Origin: Triangularia verruculosa
Taxonomy: Eukaryota; Ascomycota; Sordariomycetes; Sordariales; Podosporaceae
DNA length: 35,414 nt
Direction: 5' to 3'
NCBI GenBank assembly: GCA_033296885.1
Contig: MU864077.1
Location: forward strand, 1 to 35,414
In this document: positions 1 to 9,925 of the stretch, one piece after another
How the letters are laid out: every line of letters begins with the position of its first letter
Position numbering within the stretch: position 1 is the stretch's first letter
Made by a program: the position numbers and the translations under genes
The notes under the pieces: model-generated
Seen by the model: only the letters and a program-made list of their open reading frames with translations
Databases searched by the model: none
What the model was told of the DNA's origin: nothing

Positions 1-180
1 GCAAGCTTTTGAAGTGGCTTATGGCACTGAGTGGGGCCCGTGCACTGATGCCGGGTAGGTGCTCGGTGACGGGTAAGCTCTTCGGGCAAAGACTTAGCCG
101 AATCCTCCGTTCCTTCACACCTATAACCACGTAGTATTACTGCTGCCAGTCTACTGTAAATTAGGCCTCACAGGGACCTA

Positions 181-900
181 TTTTAACAATATATTATTAA
201 GTTCGACGATTAAAGGCCGTACGTATATAATAGGTACGTAATATTACGTAATATAACTTTAACCGATAATGCTGGGCTGTAAAGAAAACTAACGCCGGGT
301 ATAGCGTTATTAAAGAACTTTTTTTTAGAACTTCGTTTCTTTTAAGACATATAAATTAAAGCTAATATTATATTCTAATCTACTAAAGTAATCTTAAAAT
401 AAAAAAGAAAGAAGAAAGTTCTTAATTATAGGCTTATAATACTATAATATATATAAAGTATAAACTTACCCTATATACTTTACTTACCCTACTTACTATT
501 TACCTATCTATTATTTTCTTTTTATTAACTATAATCCTATTTTATCTTTAACCTTAACTCTTTTTTTTTTTCTCTTTTTTTTTTTTCTCTTTCTTTTTCG
601 CTTTATAACTTTTATATATATACCTTATAACGCTAAGCCTAAAGGCGGTCTACTAAAAGTCCTAATCGAGAAAAAAATTATAGTTTTAGAAAATAAATTC
701 TTATATAATCTGGAAATATAAAGTAAATTATAAATTTTATAAACCTATATAAACTTCGATATAAAGTTTATAACTACTATAGGTATTTTAAGTTAATAAA
801 AAATAAATCTTCGATAAAATCTCCGATTAGTTAATGATTAATTATAATTATATTAAGTTAAAATAAACTTATTATAATATATTAAGTAAGAGGGTCTTCA
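181..900. repeat. AT-rich island with RIP signature
   Basis: This stretch is very AT-rich, dominated by TA steps and poly-T/poly-A, with no sustained reading frame. From about 361 to 898 I can find only two TG and no CA dinucleotides on the plus strand, whereas CG dinucleotides are still present. CpA-to-TpA conversion on both strands is the known signature of repeat-induced point mutation, which acts on duplicated DNA in many Pezizomycotina. The inference is that this is the remnant of a transposon or other repeat. The element type cannot be recovered because no coding motif survives. Positions 1-180 have normal composition and hold nothing I recognise. Confidence 0.85.
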
Positions 901-1884
901 TTTACTTTTCTTTTCCCTACTTTCACTATCTTTTTCTGCCTCGCTATTACAGCTAAAATAGAAAGTCTTTTAGCTTCTCTTCTTTTAGCCTTATAGGTAA
1001 GGTAGAAAAGAAGAGGGAAGCTTTGAAGACTATAACCGCTCTTAATAACGCCATATGGCAAGAATTGAGATAGGGAACTATTTCTTCACGAACGGCGGTG
1101 TACAATTAAAGACCTCCGAATAGCATGATAAGTCGATGTAGCATTATTTACGATGATTGTACTGTACATAAGACTACCCCTCGACAGCTTCACAGGTTTG
1201 AATCACAAGGTGAGCAAGTTGGAAGACATAGGTACCAACCATCCTTATCTAAACCATCAGGACAGCAGCACCTTCCCTCTCAGACAATCCGCAGATCGTT
1301 CCTTCCTATTAAATTTCTATAGTTGCCTGAGACATGGGAAGGAGGTACTCTGTCACTGGACATGGCGCCCTTTTTCCGTAGAGCATTTTTTTAGCCTGCT
1401 GACCTAAAAAGAAAAGGAACTAGGTGTACATCCTAATGATTGTTCAACCTCCACATTCCGACGTCGATGATAATTCATTGCTCTTCCTTCTCTTTCTTCC
1501 ACGAGTCATTAGCCTTATCAACGAATACTATCTCCAGCGCATTGTCCCCCTTTCACCCAGACGGTAGGAAGATCAAATTGTGTTTTCGGAGAATACAAAC
1601 TCGGCCTCGGCGATGTTGATGCACACGGAGAGAGTCCAAAGACATTGGAAGATAACTAAAGAAACATCGCAAGATAGTATCAAGTCATCATAAGATAATG
1701 GGAGGGTACCGAGTATAGCCAATCAATGTCACAAGATCAATAGGCATTTGCAAATAACTCAACATCCATACATGATATCTGCATACGCATTACACTGCCC
1801 AAATGAGCCTTGAATTCCCAGACGAAACACATATAAACAACAAAAACAGGTATATACACCACCCCTTTCCAACCCCCCCCATCT
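901..1884. other. gene-free transition zone and 3' flank of URB2
   Basis: Composition changes gradually from the AT-rich island to normal genic GC content by about 1060. The small open frames here (for example 1125-1407 plus) have no recognisable domain, no splice support and no codon bias. The last few hundred bases probably include the 3' UTR of the minus-strand URB2 gene, which stops at 1885. I see nothing else. Confidence 0.5.
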
Positions 1885-4800
1885 TTACACACCCGTCCAC
1901 CTCCCAAACCTCTCCCACCTCCTCCACAACTCCTTAAACACCACCCTCCCGCCCCCATCCATCCCCTCACTCATAATCTTCAACCCCTCCCCGCTCGTAA
2001 TCCTGATAATCGCATACATCCCCTCCCTCTCCAGCGTCTCCTTCACCGCATGCGGCGGCGCGACGCACTCCAGCTGGCACTTGACGTACTGCATCAGCAC
2101 CAGATACATATACCGCCCCGCATACCTCCTCGCCCTGTCCTTCTCCGACTCCAACACCGCATGGCTCGTCTGAGCAGTCGTCGCAGCAGTCGGTTCGCAG
2201 ATCAGCGTGAGTAACCTCGAGAACTGCTGCGCGTTCTTCTCCCACGTTGGCGTGTTGGCCTGGCAGCGGGAGAGGAGGAGCTTGAGGAGGTCCTGGAGGG
2301 GGCAGAGGAGGACGTGGAAGTGCCCTTCGAGACGGTGGCGGTGGCGTTTGATGACCACTTCGAGGAGGGAGCAGAGGGGTTGGTACGCTTCTGGGTGGGT
2401 GGTGAGGAGGGTTTGAAAGGGGGGAGAATTGGCGAGGAGGGAGACGCGGGAGAGGGTGAGGTCGATGTTGAATTGTTTCATGGAGACGGGGGATTGGTCG
2501 AGGAGTAGGAGGATGGTTTGGGTTGTTTGGATTATGTGGGGGAGGGTGGGGAGGGTAGGGAGGGATTTGGTGAGGATGCTGTGGGCTTGTGCGAGGTCGA
2601 AGTCTGAGGAGGAAGAGGATGGTTTGGTGCCCTTGAGGTGGGTGATTAGCTGGTGGATTATTAGGAGACGGCCGAGGGTTTCGTTTGATGGGCAGTCCGA
2701 GAGGAGGAGCTCTTTGAGGTATTGGAGCTTGGTGGGTTCGTCGGCGTGGCGGACCACAGCGTCGACGTACTGCCGCAGGACTGGGATTTCGATGGCGGAA
2801 TTGGTGATTTCGCCTTCATCGGAAACTTCCATGTCGAGTTTGATCCTAAATGGTGATTCAAGAGCCTCGAGGAAGTGATCGGCCAAGAACATGCGGATGG
2901 CCCAGCCATCTTGGATTCCGTCGTTGACGAGCTTGTTGCTAGTCTTCAGGAGTGACTTCACGGACGATGCAACTGCTTGCTTGGTAGAATCACGGCCCAA
3001 ACTGTCGAGGGCATCCAGCGCAAAAGTGAGAGCCAGAAGCTTCTTTCCGCGCCATTTGCCGGCTGCTACAACCGATGACGCAAGCTGGAACAATACATCC
3101 ACAAGACCGCTGAAATCGAGACCTGCTTTCTCCAGCCTCTGGGCAGTCTTGGGCTCTTTGACAGTCGAGACGAAGGCATGCAGAAGGACAATCCGCGCTA
3201 CATCATCTTCATCTGAGACCCGCCCTTGGAGAATCGTCTTGGCATCAGAGAGGTAGGATTTCTCCCGTGAGTCTAGGTTACCACCGGCCATCTGTCGTAT
3301 AGTCAATACCGCCAGTTGGTGCAGCAGACGGAGGATCGGTCGAGTTTCAGAGAGAAAGTCCGTAGCGGACAGGAGGCCGCCCCCGATAGCCTCGAGATGA
3401 CTGAAGCTCATGCCCTCGTAGAATGTTGGCTCTTCCATGAGCTTGATCATCAAAGAGAGCACTGGCTTCCAGTATTCTACTCCCAGTCCCGACCCGTTTG
3501 TTGATGCTTGTGGGAGATGGGAGATCAGAGTTTTCATCGTTGCTTCTCGTTGGCTGCGGCTGAGCGTTTCCATAGGCGCATCGAGCAGGGACAGAACAGC
3601 ATCCTTAGTGGACGGTTTGAACGTCCCGGGCTCGGAGTCATCAATTACTTTGATGATGGTGTCGATCAAGATGTCTAAGAACGTCAGAGAGTGTCCTTCA
3701 TTATCAAGGGCAAGCCGAACTTACCAGTGAGCTTTTGGTTACCAGTGTCGCACTCCCTGAGTAATACTCTGCTCAACTTGGGCGCATGCTCCATACCAAT
3801 CAAGTCATCCCCAGTTGTTGGCTTGACGAGAGACAGAATGATATCTGGCACTTTGCCTGTCTTATCGACAACCATGCTGACCAGACGGGGCTCCTCTTTA
3901 AGAATCCAGGAGATATATCTTCCCTTAGACTCCAATGTCGCCTCTTTCTCAACTCTTGAGAGGAATGAGCATACCAATTTGGATGTTTCTTCCTCATTGT
4001 CGCCCTCAAGATAATTTGAAAGCCACGCTGCTACGCAGCATTTGAACGCGGCGAACGTATCCTCATCTCCGACAGGCGACTTTTTCAGGGCTTTTTTCAG
4101 ATATGATCCTACCTGTGACCACACCTGACCAGCCTCCTCCAGCGTGCCCTCAGCAAGAGTCCTGGCGGCATCACTCCATCGGCAAGCCGAGATGACAGGA
4201 GCATCCTTTTTGGAAACCTTCTGCGCCATGATGGCGTCAAAGATCTTCATATTCGCGGCATCGACAAACTCCTCCCGAGTGACACCACTGGAGAGAGCTG
4301 ACAGAATGAAAACCTTCGCTGCGCTTGCCTCTTGTTCTGAGAGCCACGCCACCAACTCAGCCAGCTGGTTTGTGTTAAGAGACGATTGCACTAACCGCGC
4401 AACTGTATCAACAAGCTCTTGTCGCGCCCACAGGGGCTCAAGTTTTTCCTCCGATTTTGGAGAATCAAGGTACTTGAGCCAAGTCTTGACGAAGGAAGAC
4501 AGGTCACGAGCTTGGGCATACCCACTAGCAAGCAGGACGATGAACTGGCTAACCGTCTCCTGGTATTCTTGGATAAGTGGGCTCGAACTGTTGGCCCTCT
4601 CCAAGATCTGGTCCAGAAGCTCTTTTCCATCGCCTGAAAGCAAGAACGCATCAGGGTTGACCTTCACGATTGACAGAAGTAGACTCCAATCATTTGTTTG
4701 AGGGCCAACGGCATACTCCTTGCACACCAGCCGGAGGCTCTGAGCTGAGAGAACGGCTCCCCGCTCTGCTGCCAGTTTCATGACCCTCCGCATTGCTGTC

Positions 4801-6047
4801 AGAGCCAGAGTCCCCGTCATCAGATTACTGGACGAGTGAATGGTTGTTGAGGCAGCCACTATGGTGTCAAAAACCGCCTGGACCCATGTTTCATAGTCCT
4901 TAATGGAGGTATTACCACCAAACTCACACGGTGACTTGCCTACCAAGTCAAATATGACTGGGAAGGTAAGAAAGCATGATTCAGCGGAGGCTTCCACAGC
5001 TGTCTGCAGGATTGACTGATCCTTCTTGTTTAGGAACGCAGCCCTAGCAGGAAGAATCAAATTGCGGGATAGGAACCGGCGAAGATCTCTTGTCCAGCGC
5101 TCTTTGATAGAGTCTTCAATACCCAGGTTCCCTATGCCTGCCACATCAATCAACTTCCCAAGAAGGCGGGTCGCCAGGTGAGATAAATGCGCTGCAACTT
5201 CCGAAGCATCGCTAGCGCCCTGTAGATGCAAGCCCCAGACAGCATTCAGGGTAAACAGCCACGAGGAAAACTCCCTACGTGGAGCAGACACCGGCAAGTC
5301 AACTGCTATGATGCAGAGATGAAGTATCGGTACAAGAATCCCAATCGCATCGGCAGCTGATAGCGAAAATAGTGATTTGATATGTTCGGCACCCATCCGG
5401 TGTGTTGGTGGTTCGTCGTTGGACTTGATCTCGCATCGAGCTAGCAGTATCCTGAGCGCCTCAAGAAGGGCCTCCGCAGTCTGCAAACACCCTGCCTTCG
5501 TTCGCTGTTCTTTGATAGTGAATCTGAATCCTGGCCTTTTTCGTTTCCGGGAGGATGGTGGACTTTCTGGTGCTGGCGCGTCGGTCATTTCAATGTCCTC
5601 TGTCCCGTTCAGGTGTGGTTGTGGTCCTACGGCAGTCCGATCACCCTGTAATTCCTTCAACGTCTGCTGTAATATGCCGATGAACTTCCAATCGGCAAGG
5701 GATTTGGCTAGTGAAAATAGAGGAGTACGCGCAAAGACTGCGCCTAAGACGTTCCATGTTCGAGAGTATCGTCGCACTCGTTCGGCATTCGCAGTCGACC
5801 CGGCCATTTGCTTGAGGAGCGATCGCGACAGCATTTCCTCGGCGGCGTGAAAGTTTCCTCCATGGTATTCTGACAGCACATCCCAGACGCTTTCGAGTCT
5901 TTCCGGTATCGTCTCGACGTCGGTGTCCTTGTTGAATGCTTGAACAGCCCCGATCAGGGCTGCTTCGCCTGTCTTTGCGATTGTTAATTGAGGTCGTATC
6001 TCGAGACAATAAAACCATAGAAAACATACCATAGCTTGGCCCTTCAT
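1885..6047 (-). CDS. URB2: Urb2/Npa2 family nucleolar pre-ribosome protein
   Basis: Minus-strand gene with exons 6047-3725 and 3674-1885, separated by a 50-nt intron (3724-3675, GTAAGT...TTAG) that joins the two frames exactly (one base plus two bases) and gives about 1370 aa. The C-terminal ~250 residues (from about THPEAYQPLC through RRYAGRYMYLVLMQYVK to the end) match the Urb2/Npa2 C-terminal domain as I know it. The N-terminus (FHAAEEMLSRSLLKQM, LFSLAKSLADWKF) also fits fungal Urb2, and a basic RKRKR stretch lies near residue 170. Yeast Urb2 acts in the nucleolus in early 60S assembly and rRNA processing. The protein is mostly helical-repeat-like. The start at 6047 has A at -3. A second possible intron (6029-5973, GTATGT...AAAG, 57 nt) lies right after codon 6 and is in frame, so the protein is about 1351 aa if it is removed. 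Divergent from MIC10. Confidence 0.93.
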
Positions 6048-6730
6048 TGTCGATTTAAAGAAGCAAGAAGAAACCCTATAATTTCATGTTCCGTCGCAGA
6101 ATATCTTCCTTTTTCTTTTGCGCATCGAGCTTTCCACCAGCAAAAGCTCCCCAATTGTGCCTGGCCCCACGTCCGCGCAACGCAGCTTAACTTTCTGCCA
6201 AAAATTCCAAAAAATTCTGCCGTCCTTTCCAGCTCACCACCCCTACCTACGTCAAAGGCTCTCACCGCCTTTCGGGAGACCACGGGCAAAGCCAGCCCGA
6301 GCCATTAACGCGCCGCATTTCGAGCCCAGTTCTTGGCATCCAAACGACCGACGTCTTGTTTCCCGGCTGTGCGGTGCTCCAAAAACAAAATAGCTTCAAA
6401 TCCAAGCCGAACTGACGTACCATATCCTTCGCAAGTGGGACTTTAGAAAAATACAAAAGCGGTATTTTTGCTCCCCGGTCATCAACACTCGTTCCCAGTG
6501 CCTGTAACTCATTCAATTGAGTGTTCTCTTTTTTAGTCAGTCGCTACATAAGGTACGGATATCCTATATTTGATTTCCGGGTGCCCAAGCTCCTCCCGCT
6601 CCCGGAAAGGAAGCACATGCATCCCCGCAAAACCGCTTCTCTCCTCTACTCCCCCCCATTGCTAACCACCACAACCTAAAACAAATAGCTTTGCGCAAAA
6701 CCCGCCCCCTCTTCATCCCAAATAATCACA
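6048..6730. promoter_or_regulatory. divergent promoter region between URB2 and MIC10
   Basis: This 683-bp spacer separates the two divergent start codons and must carry both promoters. It contains an A-tract element, AAAAAATTCTGCCG, at 6209-6222, preceded by a related TTCTGCCAAAAATTCC at 6194-6208. The 14-mer recurs upstream of SAS10. Close to MIC10 it is C-rich (6636-6660), as is common near transcription starts in filamentous fungi. No clear TATA box is visible. Confidence 0.6.
6209..6222 (-). promoter_or_regulatory. RRPE-like element upstream of URB2
   Basis: AAAAAATTCTGCCG lies about 160 bp upstream of the URB2 start and is identical to 27208-27221 upstream of SAS10. It resembles the A/T core of the yeast ribosomal-RNA-processing element (AAAAATTTT), known to control ribosome-biogenesis genes. 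Function here is inferred only from the shared sequence and gene class. The element sits in opposite orientation relative to the two genes. Confidence 0.45.
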
Positions 6731-7113
6731 ATGGCCGACACCGCCCCCGCGACGACAACTCCCCCTCCTACCCGCGCTGTATCGCGCCCCGTCAGCGAAG
6801 CCCTCCTCAACGAGAAGGTCCGTTCCCTCCTCCATACCTACCACCACTCTCCCCCCCCCCCCCCACCCCCCACCCCCACCTCTTCCCCTTACCATTAAAT
6901 ATTAACCCCCATATCCAGTGGGACCGCTGCTTCTCCAACCTTATCATCAAGTCCTCCCTCGGCCTCGGCTTCGGCGTCGTCTTCTCAGTCCTCCTCTTCA
7001 AGCGCAGGGCGTGGCCCGCCTTCGTCGGCGTCGGTTTCGGTGCCGGCAGAGCATATGAGGAGTGCAACTCCAGCCTGAAGCAGGCCGCCAAGGAGATCAG
7101 GAAGCAGGCTTGA
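6731..7113 (+). CDS. MIC10: MICOS complex subunit MIC10
   Basis: Two exons, 6731-6817 and 6919-7113, give 93 aa. The intron (6818-6918, 101 nt) starts with an atypical GTCCGT donor, ends in CCAG, carries a TATTAAC branch-like site and a 14-C homopolymer. The join yields ...LLNEK-WDRCFSNLIIK, which is the conserved MIC10 core. Two membrane segments carry the family's glycine motifs: GLGFGVVFSVLLF (about 42-54) and the GVGFGAGRAYEEC segment after it, with a positively charged KRR loop between. MIC10 oligomerises in the mitochondrial inner membrane and bends it at crista junctions. The N-terminus (TTTPPPT) is proline/threonine-rich. Length matches the family (about 90-100 aa). The start has strong context (CACAATGG). 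Confidence 0.95.
6851..6864 (+). repeat. poly-C homopolymer in MIC10 intron
   Basis: Fourteen consecutive C residues, followed by further C-runs interrupted by single A residues to about 6890, inside the MIC10 intron. It resembles the G/C homopolymers at 19451 and at the window end, so long poly-G/C tracts seem to recur in this genome. The length is prone to sequencing error. Confidence 0.8.
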
Positions 7114-7527
7114 AACAAGCCAAAACTCAAGCAAATAAATACCACCAAAAAGACGATATGAGAGCCGGGGTTGTCCGGACAAGAAAGAGAGGGGAGGAGT
7201 TGAATCAGACAGAGGGGCTTGGAGTTGGCAATGGGTCGAGGGCCAGTGTACAAAAATCCTTGGTGTGTCAAAATTACTTAGACGAGAAGGAGGGGAATGA
7301 GAAGACCGTTTGACTTATACGCTTACCTGCCTGGAGTGCTCATATGAGATGTCACGACGGTATCTTGTAGAGTGAAGGCTGGCGATAAGGCTGACTTTTG
7401 TTCTAGACACGCATTGCTTATAAGCTGAATCACTAGCATCTATTTGCTGTTGTGATGTCTACACCAGTACTGGTCTATCATTCTTTTTCAGTGTCCAAAA
7501 ATCAGCTCACACGTTCTCGTTACAGTC
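7114..7527. other. convergent spacer (3' flanks)
   Basis: This 414-bp spacer lies between the stop of MIC10 and the stop of the minus-strand membrane-protein gene. It should contain both 3' UTRs. I see no RNA gene or conserved frame in it. Confidence 0.5.
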
Positions 7528-8319
7528 TTACACAGCATACTCAGCACCAGTCACGGCCAAACTTCTCCATCTCCCACCACTACTCCTCACCCTTGCTCTA
7601 AACACCTGCTTAGTGTTACAAGGCGATGCAAGCTCCCGGGAGTAAGCATAACTCGACCTTCTGCTCTGATCCATCACCCAGCTTATCGACCGTCTCATCA
7701 CCGTTTCCGGCTTCGGCCCTGCCGTGCAAGCCTCGGTATCCCAGGACCAGTTACTATTGTCTTGGTCTCTCCAACCGTCAAACCCATTCTGATGCTGTTG
7801 TTGAGCAGCATCCAAACCAACCTCCTCATCTCTCACCCTCCTCTCCTGTTCCGTCTGTCCTCTCCGCGTTGTGGCGCCCACCACCGCCCTCCCATGAGCA
7901 GAGACCCTCCTCCCCAGCTGCATGAGTTCGTACTGAACTGCCTCGGCGAGGTCCTCGCTTGCTTTTCGGACGCGGTTGAGCAGCGACGTTTTCATGTTCG
8001 CTTCGTTGTCGTCTGCGGTTAAGGAAGATGACGAGGAGAGTAAAGGCTCGTGCGGGAGAGGGTCGCCGAACGCGCTGTTGAATAGACATGGCGAGGAGAC
8101 GCGACCATGAACGTCGGGTTGGTGGCTTCTGCGGTGATGACGTTTGCTGATGGAGGCTGATACCCGGCGGCGGACGGCAAGGGCGAGGATCAAGAGGAGG
8201 AGAGCGACGAGGGAGAGTATACCTAGAGCTAGGAGGACAATCTCGAGGCGGGTGGCGGAGGCAGGGATGAAGACCTGGGTCTGGGGCTTAGGCTTGGAGG
8301 TCGTGAAGAGGGTATCCAT
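7528..8319 (-). CDS. single-pass membrane protein of unknown function
   Basis: I do not recognise this family. The frame from the ATG at 8319 (context AAAATGG, strong) encodes 263 aa. One clear hydrophobic segment lies at about residues 26-49 (IVLLALGILSLVALLLLILA), followed at once by a very basic stretch (RRRVSASISKRHHRRSHQ), so by the positive-inside rule the long C-terminal part should be cytosolic. That part contains a serine run (LLSSSSSL), a helix-like segment (LLNRVRKASEDLAEAVQYELMQLGRR) and a polar tail. The same frame stays open upstream to an ATG at 8505 (325 aa), but that start has weak context and the extra 62 residues look like translated leader. No intron is needed. Function unknown. 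Confidence 0.65.
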   Translation of the reverse strand: MDTLFTTSKPKPQTQVFIPASATRLEIVLLALGILSLVALLLLILALAVRRRVSASISKRHHRRSHQPDVHGRVSSPCLFNSAFGDPLPHEPLLSSSSSLTADDNEANMKTSLLNRVRKASEDLAEAVQYELMQLGRRVSAHGRAVVGATTRRGQTEQERRVRDEEVGLDAAQQQHQNGFDGWRDQDNSNWSWDTEACTAGPKPETVMRRSISWVMDQSRRSSYAYSRELASPCNTKQVFRARVRSSGGRWRSLAVTGAEYAV

Positions 8320-9077
8320 TTTGCGGTTGTAGGGGTAACGAGAGAGCGAGTTCGGGCCGAGTCGTTTGTAAAGAGGGTGGTGAGGATCGAGATAGGAGGT
8401 TACGGTTAGGTTGAGGGAATTTAGTCTCCTGATACCGCGTGGACGCCGAGGAGGCTTCCAGTGGGTGAGCAGGCGAGTTTCTGTGGGGGGCAGGACAACT
8501 CGCATTAGGGCTGGATGAGGAGGAGGTGTAAGTTGGTGAAGGTGAACTTAGAGGTGACAATCGTGATGCATCAAGGATATAAGGAGAGTGGTGAAGTCTA
8601 AGAGATGTTTAATTAGGAGTTCAAGGCACACATTGGACTTAAGGGGATGTAGTTAGCGTAGCTGGAGCAACAGTTCGCAGCAGCATGACGGAAGGCAGGT
8701 CGAGGAAGCAGGAAGCACCTGCAAGATGGGGAAGATTTCAAAGCAACTGACAGACACGAGACGGTGACAGGTGCAAACCTAAGGCATGTGTCAAATGCTG
8801 GCGTGACCTCTTCTTACATGTTTGAAATGGCAAGCGCGGCAGGCGGCAGGAAAGTGCGATGACAAGTTCAAACAGATTTGACAACAATTTTTTTCGGATT
8901 TGACCAGACCAACAAGCCAACTTGCCAAAAACATATCCCAGACTCCTTTGTGTTTCCTCCAACGCAGTCATTCATTCCATGTTCCAAATCGAATACTCCC
9001 CCTCCAATAACCTACAAAAGCATCCCATGTTTCAGAGGCAGAACCAAGCCAAAGAACAACATATCCAACTCTCAACA
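8320..9077. other. spacer upstream of the membrane-protein gene
   Basis: About 760 bp between two minus-strand genes: the presumed promoter and leader of the membrane-protein gene and the 3' flank of the Smr gene. Apart from the possible upstream extension of the first gene (to 8505) I see no conserved frame or RNA gene. Confidence 0.45.
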
Positions 9078-9925
9078 CTACATAACCGTGCAGCAGGCTT
9101 TGAGGCAACTGAAGATGTCGTCGTCTTCCGGCTCTTGGGGACGTTGGGGTCGCTGCGGTCGCTGCGGCCGTTCTGGCCGGGGTCGGTGCGGTCTTTGAGG
9201 ACGGCTGTGAGACTGGTGCCCATCTGGCTGCTCGGGAAGAGGAGGAGGGGCGTCGACGCGGTTTCCACCAAGATCAACATAAATACGGCCCTCATTCTCC
9301 TCTGTGGCATAGTCAAGACCGAGTTCTCGGCAGAGCTGCTCGACACGCGGCTTGATCTTTCGTACTCCTCCTGTTGAATGATTGCCCTTCCCAACAATTA
9401 CGTGCAAGTGTGTCTGGCCACGAGCTTGGGCATCCCGGATTCTAGCCTCGAGGACATCCTCGGCCTCTTCAACGAACAGCCCATGCAAGTCGATGGTATC
9501 CTCAGCAATACGGCCCATGGCATTGTTTTCCCGAAAGATGAACGCAGCAGCCTGTTTGTTATACTCGGCCTGCTTTGCTTGATGGCGCTTGCCTTCATTC
9601 GAGAGAGCCTTCGCCTCGGCACCATCTCCACGTTTATAGGCTTGATGAGCCTATTCTCGACGTCAGCATTAATGAAGAAAAAAACATTCGGGCTCCAGGA
9701 TGTTATGCCCATCAGGGAGTGCCGTACTCGGTCAAAGCAAGACTTCTTCTTCTCTGCTTCCGCCCGCGCCAGTTCTCTCAAGCGATCATATTCTTCCTCC
9801 AGTTCCACACTGGTACGGTGGTTGAACGCTGTTTATACACATCAGATGAACTGTTCACCGCCAATGTTCGCAAGGGGCATACCATGGCCACCAAGACGTT
9901 CTAATGGAATGGCGGAAGATGCCAT
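9078..9925 (-). CDS. DUF1771-Smr domain protein with CaaX-like C-terminus
   Basis: Three exons, 9925-9883, 9828-9728 and 9650-9078, give 238 aa. The introns are 54 nt (GTATGC...ACAG) and 77 nt (GTACGG...ATAG), and both joins keep the frame. Residues about 21-85 form a DUF1771 helical region (EEYDRLRELARAEA, AYKRGDGAEAKALSNEGK). Residues about 99-176 form an Smr domain with the LHG motif (103-105) and the GKGNHS turn (134-139). Smr domains are found in MutS2 and in stand-alone proteins, with reported endonuclease or RNA-binding activity. Order and length match fungal DUF1771-Smr proteins such as yeast YPL199C (about 240 aa). A proline/arginine tail with RPQ repeats (198-221) ends in an acidic patch and CCTVM, where CTVM fits a farnesyl CaaX box. 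The specific role is unknown. Confidence 0.9.

Noticed and set aside
59..82. Similarity of CTCGGTGACGGG near 65 and near 23613, considered as a dispersed 5S rRNA or repeat remnant
   Set aside because: The match is only about 12 nt, and neither flank fits 5S rRNA internal promoter sequence.
2207..2878. Plus-strand frames antisense to URB2 exon 2
   Set aside because: They are mirror frames of a GC-rich, strongly biased coding exon and encode Arg/Ser/Trp-rich sequence without domains.
7528..8505. 325-aa version of the membrane protein starting at 8505
   Set aside because: The 8505 ATG has poor start context and the extra N-terminus looks non-coding; the ATG at 8319 has a strong context just before the membrane segment. 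The longer form is not excluded.
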